A stretch of 64,000 bases of DNA, from assembly GCF_001536285.1 (NCBI RefSeq), contig NZ_FAOZ01000008.1:71829-135828 (forward strand), given 5' to 3'. Within the stretch, counting starts at the first letter, position 1, and each line of letters starts with the position of its first letter. This stretch comes from Parafrankia irregularis. GTDB taxonomy: Bacteria > Actinomycetota > Actinomycetes > Frankiales > Frankiaceae. Positions 33,701 to 42,556 of this stretch are shown piece by piece. The notes below the pieces were generated by a model. That model was not told the origin of the DNA. It was given only the letters and a program-made list of their open reading frames with translations, and did no database searches. The position numbers and the translations under genes were made by a program.

Positions 33701-36700
33701 GCTGCAGCGGATCAGCCGCATCAGTGCCGACGCCGAGCAGGGCCGGTTGCTGCTCGACCAGGGCATCCACAGTGCCCACCAGGTGATCGGGCTCGGGCGC
33801 GACCAGCTCGTCACCCGCCTCGGCGCGGCCGGGGTCAGCGAGCAGGCGGCGCTCACCGTATGGGGGACGGCTCAGTTCCGCTACGCCCAGGCGATCGCCC
33901 GCCTTGTCGACTACCGCAGCGAGCTGAATCAGGCCAACCCGAAAGCGATCGTGTCGTACACCTACACCGCCGACGAGCTGAATATGCTTTCGGGTGGCGT
34001 ACCCAACCTGGAGACCCTGTTCGGGCCAGCGGACGTATGCGCCTGCTCGGAGTGCGAGTCGGTGCTCGGCGCACCCGCCTATCTCGCCGACCTGCTGCGG
34101 TTCCTCGCCGCGATGCCGTCGGAGACCACGGGCGTGAGCGTGAAGGACGTGCTGTTCCAGCGCCGCCCCGACCTCGGCGACCTCCTCCTCGGTTGCGCCA
34201 ACACCAACACCGCGATGCCCTACATCGACATCATCAATGAGCTGCTCGAAGCGCTGGTCGCGCCGACCGATCCCCCGGTGACGTTCCAGACCACGCGCCC
34301 GGCCGCCGAACTGCGGGCCCAACCCGAGAACGTCCGCACGGCGGCCTACGACACGCTACGCACCGCCGACTTCCCGATCCGCTCGTCGTTCGACCTGTGG
34401 CAGGTGGAGGCGCGCACGTTCCTCGATCATCTCGGCGTCCCCCGCGAGTACCTGATGGAACTGCTGCAGAGCGGGTCGCCGGTGCCGACGGCGGTGAGCA
34501 TCGCCGGCGAGCACTTCGGCCTGTCAAGCCACGAGACCACATTGGTGGTCACCGCCGCCGCCGACGACGCCCGCCAGACGACGCTGTGGGGGTTCGACGG
34601 CGCCACGGTTCCGTCGTCGCTGACCGTCACCGAGTTCCTGGCGCGCAGCGGGCTGACGTACAACGAGCTGCTGGAGCTGGCCCTCGTCGCATGGGTCAGC
34701 CCGTCAGGTGACCCCCAGCGCCTCGTGGTGCAGCGCCCGGTCGACACGGCCGCGCTGAGCGCCCAACACGTCGCCAACCTCACGGCGGCCAACGCCGACC
34801 GCGCCCACCGCTTCCTGCGGCTCTGGCGGCACACGCCGTGGAAGATGGGGGAGCTCGACCGGCTGATCCGCTCGCCCCAGGTCGGCGACGGCATGCTCGA
34901 TGCCGCCGCGCTGACCCGCCTGCGCCGCGCCCACGAGCTGCAGATCACGCTGGGCATCGGTACCGAGGCTCTGCTGACCACGCTAGGCGACATCGCCACA
35001 ACCCCGCAGCGAGTCCCGACCGACCCGTCGGCGACCGTGCCGTCGACCTACGACACCCTGTTCCAGAACCGCCTCGTGACCAACCCGGTCAACGCGGCCT
35101 TCGCCCTCCCGCTGGCCGGCGGCGGACACCTTCACCTTGCGGACCACCGCCCGGCACTGGCCGCCGCCATCGCGGTCACCGACGCCGAACTGCAGCTGCT
35201 GCTGGCCCGCACCGACGGCGATCTCACGGTGGCCAACCTCGCCCGCCTCGTCGGCCTGGCGACGCTGGCTCGTGGGCTGCACCTGCGCGTTGCCGACCTG
35301 CTCACGCTGGTCGACCTGGCCGGTATCCCCGACCCGGTGGCCTCGCTCGACTCGATCGCCGCGACCGCGACGGCCGCCGCCGACGTCTCGGCCGGCCGGC
35401 TGTCGATCGGCGAACTCCACTACGTGCTCACGCTCGACCCCGATTCGCCCTACGGCCTGCGCAACGACGTCATCGTGCAGGGACTGGAGGCGATCCGCCA
35501 GAGCCAGCGCAGCAACCCATCGGCCACCCCCGACGGCCAGGCCATCGCCTCGATCTCGTCCACGTTCGGGCTCACCGACGAGCAGTCGGCGACGCTGGCG
35601 AACACGCTGAAGGTGGGCGGCGCAACGCTGCTGGCGCTGCTGACGGCGGCGCAGCTGACGGCGCAGGCTTCCGACGGCACATTCGCCAACGTGCTCGACG
35701 AGACCACGTTCTCCGACCAGTTCACCGCCTACCGGCTGCTGCACAAGGTGGCCATGGTGGTCAGCCGCCACCGCCTGACCGACGCCGCCGAGCTGGCCTG
35801 GCTGCTCGCCCACGCCGGCGACGTGGGCGCCCTCGCCCTCGGCGACCTCCCGGTGACGGCCGCCCCCGGCGCGTCGCTGTTCGCCCATTGGGTCGCCCTG
35901 CGCCAGCTCACCGACTTCCGCGACGCCCACATGGCACCCGACGGCGCCAGCCTGCTGGCCGTGCTCGACGGGGCGCGCGCCCATGGCGCCACGGCGCAAG
36001 ATATCCACGCCGCGCTGTCGGCCCTGACCAGCTGGACCACCGTCGACCTCGGTGCTGTGCACACCGGGCTCGGGTTGCAGCCAACCGACTACCTGGCACC
36101 GGCCACGCTCAGGCGGCTGGGCGACGTGTTCGCGATGCTCCACCGCCTCGGCGTCGACGCCAGCCAGGCGATCGACTGGGCCGACCGCGACCACGACGCT
36201 AGCCAGTTCGCCACGGCGCAGCAGTGCCGCCAGGCAGCCAAGGCCCGCTACGACGACGGCGCCTGGGCGACGATCGTCACCCCGCTGTCGGACTCGCTGC
36301 GCGAGGCGAAGCGCAACGCCTTGCTCGCCCACCTCGTCGAGCAGTCGCAGCGCACCGAGCCGGCGACGATCACGGTCCACGCCAAACAGTGGCCCAACCC
36401 CAAGCGCTGGGCCGACGCCGATGGCCTGCTGGCGTGGCTGCTGATCGACGTCGAGATGGGCGCCTGCCAGCTGACCTCGCGGATCAAGCAGGCGATCAGC
36501 GCCGTGCAGCTGTTCGTCCAGGGCTGCTTCCTCAACCTGGAGCAGGCGTTCGTCCAGGTGTCGCGCGAGTCGCTCACTGACACGCACTCGTCGGACAACT
36601 GGCGGCAGTGGAAGTGGATGAAGAGCTACCGGGTGTGGGAGGCCAACCGCAAGGTGTTCCTCTACCCGGAGAACTGGCTGGAGCCCGACCTGCGCGACGA

Positions 36701-39700
36701 CCGCTCGCCGTTCTACGACGACCTCGTCAGTGAGCTGATGCAGAGCGACCTCACCGACGACCTCGCCGAGACGGCGTTCGTCCATTACCTCGAGAAGGTC
36801 CATGAGGTCTCCCGGCTCGACATCACCGGGATCTACTACGAGGTTGACGACGACGACCCGACCGGCAACCTCGGCCCGAACATCAACCGGCTGCACGTCG
36901 TCGGGCGCACGCGCACCCATCCCGCCGTGTACTTCTACCGCTGCCACGACCTCACCACGGGCGAGTGGACGCCGTGGAAGCAGATCGACGTCGACATCAA
37001 CGGCGACCAAGTCGTGCCGGTGGTCTACAACCGCCAGCTCCACCTGTTCTGGCTGGTCATCAACGAGAAGCCCCAGAAGGTACGCAAGCAGCCGGCGGCC
37101 ACAACCTCGGACAAGCCGACCACCACGCCGGATCCGGCCAACCAGCTGGAGCTCCAGCTGGCGTGGAGCCTGCAGACCCACGACGGCGGCTGGACGGCCA
37201 AACGGATGTCGCGCCAGAAGATCGTCCACCCGTGGCAGCGGCCGCACTCGGCCTACAACCTCAAGCCCCGCTACAAGCCGCGGGAGAACCTGCTGTGGAT
37301 CGACCTGTACCTGTCGACCACCGCCGAGTTCAACAACACCACGTTCTACGACCATTACGCGGCCGCGCCGACCTACGTCACAGCGACCCGCTTCAACGAG
37401 GCGATTCGCCCGTGGCACTCGTCGTCGTTCGTGTTCGACGGCGGCGTCGTCGACATCAAGATGAAGGGCCTCGCCGGTCAATACCGCTTGAAGAACGCGT
37501 TGGGGGTGATGTCGGACACGCCGTCGGCGACCGACTCCTACACCTACGCCAACAACGCCTTCGGCGCCGACGGGGCGGCGATCAAACGGCTCAGCGGCCC
37601 CTACGAGATCGCTCCCCGCCTCGCACTTCCGACGGGCATGCACTTCGAGAACGCCAAACTGCACAGCAACCGCTCGAACGGCTCCAGCCTGCAAGTGTTG
37701 GAGGGCGCGCAGAGCACGGCGCTGCTCACCGGGGCCCAGGCGCCGTTCGAGCTGGTCGTGTCGCAGCACGCCATCCAGTTCGACGAGGCGGTGTCGTTCC
37801 CGGCACCGATGATCTACCAGGACACGCAGCGGTCGTTCTTCATCAAGCCCGAGTGGCAGCAGGTGATCGCCGGCTACAACAAAGCGCTGAAGCTGCTGCG
37901 CTACACGTTCTCGCCGATGCACCACCCGTACACCGCGCTGTTCCTGCGGGAGCTGAAGCGCGGCGGATTGGAGGGGCTGCTCAACCGCAAGGTACAGCTC
38001 AACCCGCAGACGTTCTACCCGGGCAATAGCTTCAGCTTCGCCCAATACGGCCCGACCGCCTCGTCCGCCGCCGCCGGCAGCGCGGCCCGCGACATCGTCG
38101 ACTTCGACCGTCAGGGCGCGTACAGCATCTACAACTGGGAGACGTTCTTCCACGCCCCGCTGGCGATCGCCACAAAGCTGAGCCAGAACCAGCGCTTCGA
38201 GGAGGCGATGCGCTGGTTCCACTTCATCTTCGACCCGACCAACACCGACGCGCTGCCGTCGCCGCAGCGGTTCTGGGTGACCAAGCCCTTCTACGAGCAG
38301 AACGCCGACTACTACCGCAAGCAGCGCATCGAGCAGCTGCTCGACCACATCGTCGACAACACCGACCAGCTCAACGCGTGGAAGAACAACCCGTTCAACC
38401 CGCACCTCATCGCCCGCTTCCGGCCCGTCGCCTACCAGAAGAACGTCGTGATGCGCTACATCGACAACCTGATCGCCTGGGGTGACAGCTTGTTCCGCCG
38501 GGACACGATCGAGTCGATCAACGAGGCGACGACGCTCTACCTGCTGGCCCGCGAGCTGCTCGGGCCGCGCCCGGTGCAGGTGCCCAACATCGCCCGCGCC
38601 GACAAGTCCTACAACGACCTCACCGCCGACGCCGCCCTCGACCCCTTCGGTAACGCCAAGGTTGAGGTGCTGGCCGAGAACCTCGCCGCTTCGCCGGTGC
38701 AGGTGGTGGCCACCAGGGATGGCGCCGAGCCGCTGCCGGTACTGGAGATCAGCTACTTCGGCATCCCGGTCAACGACCAGCTCCTCGGCTACTGGGACAC
38801 CCTCGCCGGCCGCCTGTCCAAGGTGCGCCACTGCATGAACCTGGCCGGCGTGGTGCGGCAGCAGCCGCCGTTCGAGCCGCCGATCGACCCCGCGCTGCTG
38901 GTGAAGGCCGCCGCCGCCGGCATCGACATCGACAGCGTGCTGGCGGGAGGCGGCCCCGGCGCCAGTCAGTACCGGTGCATGCCGCTGCTGCAGAAGGCGC
39001 TCGACTTCACGGCCGACGTGCGCACCTTCGGCGACAAGATCCTCGCCGCGCTGCAGAACCTCGACAACGAGCAGTTGTCGTTGCTGCGCTCGACGCAGGA
39101 GGTGGCGATGCTTGACGCGGTGACGGCGCTGAAGAAGGACGCCGTCGCCCTCGCGGCCGCCGACACGGCGGCGCTGGAGCAGAGCCAGGCGATCGCCCAG
39201 GGCAAGCTCGACTACTATGCGTCGCGCGAGTTCATGAACGGTTTCGAGATCGCTGCCCTGTCGCTCAACGGTGTGTCGGCGCTGGCCCAGACGGCGATCG
39301 CCCTCGGCTACTCGCTGGCGGGCGGGCTGGCGTTGATCCCGCGGTTCACCATCGGGGCGTCGGGCTTCGGCGGCTCGCCGGTCGCCAAGGCCGACATCCC
39401 CGACGGGATCAAGTTCTCCAAGGCGGCCGAGTGCGCGGTGTCGACGCTCGGCGCGATCGCCTCGGCCGCCGACAAGTGGGCCGGCATGGCCTCGACCACC
39501 GGTAGCTACCAGCGCCGGGCCGACGACTGGAAGTTCAACGCCGACCAGGCGACCATCGAGCTGGCCCAGATCGCCAAGCAGCTCGACGGCTCGGCCATCC
39601 GCGGGGCCGTGGCCCAGACCGAGCTGGAGAACCACCAGCTGTCGATCGAGCAGTCGACCGCGGTCAACGAATACCTGCAGAGCAAGTACACCAACGACCA

Positions 39701-40937
39701 GCTCTACGACTGGATGATCAAGCAACTGTCGACCGTCTACTTCCAGGCCTACCAACTGGCGTTCGACATGGCCAGGCGGGCCGAGGCGGCGATGAGCTAC
39801 GAGCTGGGAGCGTCGGCGATGCCCAAGGGCGGTTTCGTCCAGTTTGGGTATTGGGACGGGTTGAAGAAGGGTCTGCTGGCCGGGGAGCGGTTGGCCAACG
39901 ACCTGCGACGGCTGGAGGCCGCGTGGTACGAGCAGAACACCCGGCGGCTGGAGCTGACCAAGCACATCTCACTCGCCCAGATCGACCCGCTGGCGCTGGT
40001 GCGCCTGAAGACCGCGGGGGCGTGCGACATCACGCTGCCGGAGTGGCTGTACGACTCGGACCACCCGGGCCACTACCAGCGGCGGATCAAGACGGTGTCG
40101 CTGACCGTGCCTTGCATCGTCGGCCCGTACACGTCGGTGAACGCGACGCTGTCGCTGACGAACCACGGCACGCGGGTGACCGAGGACGTATCCACCGGCT
40201 ACGGCGACCCGCTCAACCCCGATGGCGAACGCTTCGCCAAGGTCGACGTGCCGGTGCAGGCGATCGTCACCAGCACCGCTCAGAACGACAGCGGTCTCTT
40301 CGAGCTGCGCTTCGACGACGAGCGGCTGCTGCCGTTCGAAGGCGCTGGCGCGGTCAGTACGTGGCACCTCGCCCTACCGCCGGAGGACAACACGTTCGAC
40401 CTCGCCACAATCTCCGACGTCGTGCTCAGCGTCCGCTACACGGCGCTCGCCGGATCGACGGCGTTGGCCACCACCGCCCGCACCAACCGCGCCGCGGTCG
40501 TGCCCGTCAACGGCGTGCGGCTGATCGTGCTCGACCAGGAGCTGCCCCGCGAGTGGCAGCGGTTCCTCTCGCCGGGCACCGACACGGATCAGGTGCTGAC
40601 TTTCACGCTGGACCGGCGCTACCTGCCGTTCGTGTTCCGCTCGGCCACGAACCTGCGCCTGACCCGGCTCGACCTGATCGTCGAGAGCGAGGTTACCGGC
40701 CCCTTCGAGGTGCAGCTGATGGTGCCCGGCGGCGCCGGCGCCTCGACCGAGACACTGGCCCCGGACTTGGCGATGCGCGGCGCCCACCATCTGGTGAAGA
40801 CAGCGTTCAACCCGCCGACCAGCCCGCTCGGGACGTGGACTATGAAGATCCGCCGCTCCGGTGCCCCCGACTTCCGTTCGCTTTCACCCGACGACCTGCG
40901 CGAGGCCTACCTCGTGGTCGGCTTCACCTCGTCGTGA
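30741..40937 (+). CDS. Tc toxin A subunit (TcA/TcdA-like), 3398 residues
   Basis: A giant Tc-toxin A component, which in known systems forms the pentameric translocation channel that binds target cells and injects the TcB-TcC cargo. Seen in order: basic N terminus; Ig-like beta domain (about 40-150); Pro/Ala linker to about 225; three peptidoglycan-binding-like units (FQERAGLAATGHVDDATATA near 253, FQARYQLPVTGELDPLTMRR near 395, FQRAEGLTPNGHVDGQTRKL near 490); a beta sandwich (about 528-620); VRP1-type segment near 1093 (LFGPADVCACSECESVLGAP); neuraminidase-like region from about 1880; and a C-terminal TcB-binding coiled coil and sheet region (about 2690-3398) typical of TcA. The N-terminal 600 residues are an unusual addition. 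The start is uncertain: a GTG at 30855 with AGCGGGG upstream also fits. The stop overlaps the nucleotidyltransferase ATG. Confidence 0.9.
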   Translation: MKRRTKSRDEKAGGAAARAAGNRARADSTDQSGRAGSAVARVRTGEFEIWFDGDGANRPSGDVVSTQPPIRVAVRPPDDSLVVSIEFRRGGGVWQRRMLDPAGDVGGTRYFEGAFPELRPGEEVAYYVTIRSGGTRLVPERRVGELERFRVVDAGTRAAIPAVSPSPRSTLRLGPPVPMAAGAGRGALAPVGPVEPARPPGPTDGPVNPPNPASPVPAAAGAGMPIEVTTGSAPDAPALHAALRKLRVPAGPEAIRTFQERAGLAATGHVDDATATAMNQELAHRFFADSKTRLAKVQRLLVRTGAQIDPAELKARTLGPTTEAALGGRPLSAEVVGELEASALRARLASKNQVGQIQRSLRRAAAIAKLGVTIDPAELASKTLGPTSVAAITAFQARYQLPVTGELDPLTMRRIETVATSRNSNDVAALAATDETALTPVMRNLRLNATNKHVASVQQALAYLGQTIDVKEFKASKFGASTRQAVIAFQRAEGLTPNGHVDGQTRKLLNTKILAANPSEAASYGYRIRGSVRDATTAGRVGVRVQVWEKVLRGGGTLLAERPTRAGGFFDIPYLPPKDASSGRIKTPYHLAVKVLDGGGAPVSTKVVFNPTSIAWVNFIDGDQPYRGTSELDQRMRQVAPSLAGVALTDLAETAEQQDVTHVSVNSWLAKDDVMRLALAARVTAELADPALPLGVAYAFIRQNLPASLPGDLLASTAQWTLIDQLVEQTTAGIVFLDPDLAAAAFDNATAGNLIPASLSAQRAAVLAALAAKRETFTLTKPILVGNGTIQALLDASAVGAAHYPAVAAAFLTHRSFGADFWADARGRPDDFGGPAALDDLEETVRIGEITKNFAPTATQLKALIGNPARPDLTNARDFAKLDHDGWVALLTTNGNRVPPGTDGAGADAQKATYAATLKSQAERLYPTVAFVAEAARGTNHQLTHLDAVATLADDSPDLDLRYTNIDALVTRSNATVAPEALAEAKALQRISRISADAEQGRLLLDQGIHSAHQVIGLGRDQLVTRLGAAGVSEQAALTVWGTAQFRYAQAIARLVDYRSELNQANPKAIVSYTYTADELNMLSGGVPNLETLFGPADVCACSECESVLGAPAYLADLLRFLAAMPSETTGVSVKDVLFQRRPDLGDLLLGCANTNTAMPYIDIINELLEALVAPTDPPVTFQTTRPAAELRAQPENVRTAAYDTLRTADFPIRSSFDLWQVEARTFLDHLGVPREYLMELLQSGSPVPTAVSIAGEHFGLSSHETTLVVTAAADDARQTTLWGFDGATVPSSLTVTEFLARSGLTYNELLELALVAWVSPSGDPQRLVVQRPVDTAALSAQHVANLTAANADRAHRFLRLWRHTPWKMGELDRLIRSPQVGDGMLDAAALTRLRRAHELQITLGIGTEALLTTLGDIATTPQRVPTDPSATVPSTYDTLFQNRLVTNPVNAAFALPLAGGGHLHLADHRPALAAAIAVTDAELQLLLARTDGDLTVANLARLVGLATLARGLHLRVADLLTLVDLAGIPDPVASLDSIAATATAAADVSAGRLSIGELHYVLTLDPDSPYGLRNDVIVQGLEAIRQSQRSNPSATPDGQAIASISSTFGLTDEQSATLANTLKVGGATLLALLTAAQLTAQASDGTFANVLDETTFSDQFTAYRLLHKVAMVVSRHRLTDAAELAWLLAHAGDVGALALGDLPVTAAPGASLFAHWVALRQLTDFRDAHMAPDGASLLAVLDGARAHGATAQDIHAALSALTSWTTVDLGAVHTGLGLQPTDYLAPATLRRLGDVFAMLHRLGVDASQAIDWADRDHDASQFATAQQCRQAAKARYDDGAWATIVTPLSDSLREAKRNALLAHLVEQSQRTEPATITVHAKQWPNPKRWADADGLLAWLLIDVEMGACQLTSRIKQAISAVQLFVQGCFLNLEQAFVQVSRESLTDTHSSDNWRQWKWMKSYRVWEANRKVFLYPENWLEPDLRDDRSPFYDDLVSELMQSDLTDDLAETAFVHYLEKVHEVSRLDITGIYYEVDDDDPTGNLGPNINRLHVVGRTRTHPAVYFYRCHDLTTGEWTPWKQIDVDINGDQVVPVVYNRQLHLFWLVINEKPQKVRKQPAATTSDKPTTTPDPANQLELQLAWSLQTHDGGWTAKRMSRQKIVHPWQRPHSAYNLKPRYKPRENLLWIDLYLSTTAEFNNTTFYDHYAAAPTYVTATRFNEAIRPWHSSSFVFDGGVVDIKMKGLAGQYRLKNALGVMSDTPSATDSYTYANNAFGADGAAIKRLSGPYEIAPRLALPTGMHFENAKLHSNRSNGSSLQVLEGAQSTALLTGAQAPFELVVSQHAIQFDEAVSFPAPMIYQDTQRSFFIKPEWQQVIAGYNKALKLLRYTFSPMHHPYTALFLRELKRGGLEGLLNRKVQLNPQTFYPGNSFSFAQYGPTASSAAAGSAARDIVDFDRQGAYSIYNWETFFHAPLAIATKLSQNQRFEEAMRWFHFIFDPTNTDALPSPQRFWVTKPFYEQNADYYRKQRIEQLLDHIVDNTDQLNAWKNNPFNPHLIARFRPVAYQKNVVMRYIDNLIAWGDSLFRRDTIESINEATTLYLLARELLGPRPVQVPNIARADKSYNDLTADAALDPFGNAKVEVLAENLAASPVQVVATRDGAEPLPVLEISYFGIPVNDQLLGYWDTLAGRLSKVRHCMNLAGVVRQQPPFEPPIDPALLVKAAAAGIDIDSVLAGGGPGASQYRCMPLLQKALDFTADVRTFGDKILAALQNLDNEQLSLLRSTQEVAMLDAVTALKKDAVALAAADTAALEQSQAIAQGKLDYYASREFMNGFEIAALSLNGVSALAQTAIALGYSLAGGLALIPRFTIGASGFGGSPVAKADIPDGIKFSKAAECAVSTLGAIASAADKWAGMASTTGSYQRRADDWKFNADQATIELAQIAKQLDGSAIRGAVAQTELENHQLSIEQSTAVNEYLQSKYTNDQLYDWMIKQLSTVYFQAYQLAFDMARRAEAAMSYELGASAMPKGGFVQFGYWDGLKKGLLAGERLANDLRRLEAAWYEQNTRRLELTKHISLAQIDPLALVRLKTAGACDITLPEWLYDSDHPGHYQRRIKTVSLTVPCIVGPYTSVNATLSLTNHGTRVTEDVSTGYGDPLNPDGERFAKVDVPVQAIVTSTAQNDSGLFELRFDDERLLPFEGAGAVSTWHLALPPEDNTFDLATISDVVLSVRYTALAGSTALATTARTNRAAVVPVNGVRLIVLDQELPREWQRFLSPGTDTDQVLTFTLDRRYLPFVFRSATNLRLTRLDLIVESEVTGPFEVQLMVPGGAGASTETLAPDLAMRGAHHLVKTAFNPPTSPLGTWTMKIRRSGAPDFRSLSPDDLREAYLVVGFTSS

Positions 40938-41353
40938 TGGCCGGTTCCATCAACCCGGCTGTCGACACGGCCCTGGGCGCCATCACCGACACGGTCGTCG
41001 AGTGTTGCGATCCCGACGCCGTGGTGCTGTTCGGGTCGTGGGCGAAGGGGACGGCCGACGTCCACAGCGACATCGACCTGCTGGTGGTCGGCCCGTTCCG
41101 CGCCTCGCCGTGGCTGCGCGACCGCGAGCTGCGCGACGCACTGCGCTGCTTCGCCGTGCGCTTCGACCTCCACCTGGTGACGCCCGCCGAGCTGGCCGCC
41201 GGCCCGGCCCACGGCTACCTCGACACGCTGCGCACCTCGTGCCGTGTGCTCTACGCCCGCCCCGGCTTCGACCCCGGCGCCCTCGGCCTGCCCGAAATCC
41301 GCTTGACGGACCCGTCGGAACGGCCTAACGTTGCTATCGTCGAAGGTACTTAA
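40937..41353 (+). CDS. MNT-type nucleotidyltransferase
   Basis: The 138-residue protein is a minimal nucleotidyltransferase of the NTP_transf_2/MNT group. The signature GSWAKGTADVHSDIDLLVVG supplies the GS and the DxD pair that bind metal and NTP, and the third acidic residue is in RFDLHLVT. Stop and start overlap as TGATG with TcA, so it is translated by re-initiation after the toxin. Relatives act in HEPN-MNT toxin-antitoxin pairs, AMPylating their partner, but no HEPN gene is adjacent. It might modify TcA or another protein (inference). A terminator follows at 41433. Confidence 0.78.
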   Translation: MAGSINPAVDTALGAITDTVVECCDPDAVVLFGSWAKGTADVHSDIDLLVVGPFRASPWLRDRELRDALRCFAVRFDLHLVTPAELAAGPAHGYLDTLRTSCRVLYARPGFDPGALGLPEIRLTDPSERPNVAIVEGT

Positions 41354-41432
41354 GGTTGAAGTATTGCCTGCTGAATTGTCCACAGAAGGAAAAGCATCAG
41401 CGTAAAAAGACCATCGGCTCATCGTGGAGATT

Positions 41433-41469
41433 CCCCCGTTGCAACGCATCGGGGGCTTCTTCATTTTTG
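41433..41469 (+). terminator. intrinsic terminator after the TcA-nucleotidyltransferase unit
   Basis: CCCCCG (41433-41438) pairs with CGGGGG (41450-41455) around an 11-base loop and is followed by CTTCTTCATTTTT. It lies about 80 bases after the nucleotidyltransferase stop and fits a rho-independent terminator on the plus strand. Confidence 0.65.
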
Positions 41470-41499
41470 GGGCTTCGCGTGCCGCCGGGGTGGACGCGG

Positions 41500-42205
41500 C
41501 TGTAGGTGCCACAAGTGAGGGTGAGGAACATTGACGCACCGGAACCTGCGCCCGAACGTGAGCCGGGCCTCCATGGTGCTGGGGAACTTCTCCCCGAACG
41601 CCGCCACGAACCCGGCCGGGGAGTACCGCATGACCTGCAGCGCGGAGTCGATGTCAACGGACGACAGCGTAACCGTCGCGCGACGGGCTGATCTGGAACA
41701 GCCGCTCCACCTTGAGCGCACCCTCCGTGCCCTGGGGCTGAGGTCCGCGAAGCCCTCCCACGTGCGCACGGGAACGACACCGAGCGATGCGTTCGCACTG
41801 CGCTGCGTGAAGAAGGCGGCGACCGCGTCCTTTGCCGACGGGCGACCGCGACGGCATTGCTGCGGACGAGGTCGGCGGTGATCCTTGCGGGGAACCGGGT
41901 CGCGACCTGCGCCGCGAGTCCGGATGTGTACTGCTCGACGGTGAGCCCCTCGGGCACGTCGTCGCCGACGACGTCGCGCCACGCCGCCGCGCGGTAGAAG
42001 CTATGGTCGGCGAGCTCGGCGGCGTCGCCCAGCCCGGTCCGCTCGACAAACCGGCGGACCACGGGCGCGTTCTGCCGCGTGAGCGCGCCCAGCACGGCGT
42101 CGGTCTGCAGCGCGTCGATGGTGCGCTCGTCGAACCTGCGGTCGGCGAGCGAGGACTACAGCGCGTCAGGGTCGCTGTTCGTCAACCGGTACGCTCCGTT
42201 CGTCG
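41500..42205 (-). pseudogene. decayed TcA remnant
   Basis: Minus-strand fragments of a TcA-type protein appear in several frames. First NGAYRLTNSDPDAL, then an in-frame stop, then FDERTIDALQTDAVLGALTR, FVERTGLGDAAELADHSFYR, AAWRDVVGDDVPEGLTVEQY and TSGLAAQVATRFPARITADL. A shift leads to FFTQRSANASLGVVPVRTWE, another to GALKVERLFQISPSRDGYAV, and another to SVDIDSALQVMRYSPAGFVA and AFGEKF. These follow the order of the region just upstream of VRP1 in TcA proteins. At least three frameshifts and one stop make it non-functional. It lies directly downstream of the intact TcB-TcC gene on the same strand. Confidence 0.72.
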
Positions 42206-42556
42206 ATCACCCGCCCGTTAATGGAGCCGGCCACGCTCGCCACCCTTTTCATTGCGGTATCTTCCCGTCAATTGCGATGCGCGTTGAAGTCATCGACTTT
42301 ACGAGAGCGGTGCGGCCCTGGAGCGCACCTCGCCCGGCAGGATGGAGAAGAGTCCTCCAAGCCGATGAGGAACTTCGGGCGATCACAGCCCACTCCTCTC
42401 CTTCGCCCCTTACTCGCCCGTCAAGCCTCGGCACATGGACACGTCGCGCCGGAGGGCAAATTATGGCCCGCAATATGTCTCTCTTGCGTCAATCTCCTAC
42501 TCGGACCCAAGCCGCCCACGTGCTGGCACAAACTCGACCAGATTCAAGCGGTGCCG
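42206..42556. other. no gene recognised; spacer after TcB-TcC
   Basis: This stretch between the TcB-TcC stop and the TcA remnant was checked on the minus strand for an immunity gene to the deaminase-like toxin. Frames are broken by stops and no convincing start exists. Tc toxins aimed at eukaryotes usually need none. Confidence 0.4.

Noticed and set aside
34983..39965. A 1660-codon open frame opposite to TcA
   Set aside because: It is an antisense shadow caused by high third-position GC; the protein is low-complexity Arg/Val/Gly and the TcA frame has clear domains.
42206..42556. An immunity gene for the deaminase-like toxin
   Set aside because: All frames downstream of the toxin are short or stop-rich, and none has a convincing start.
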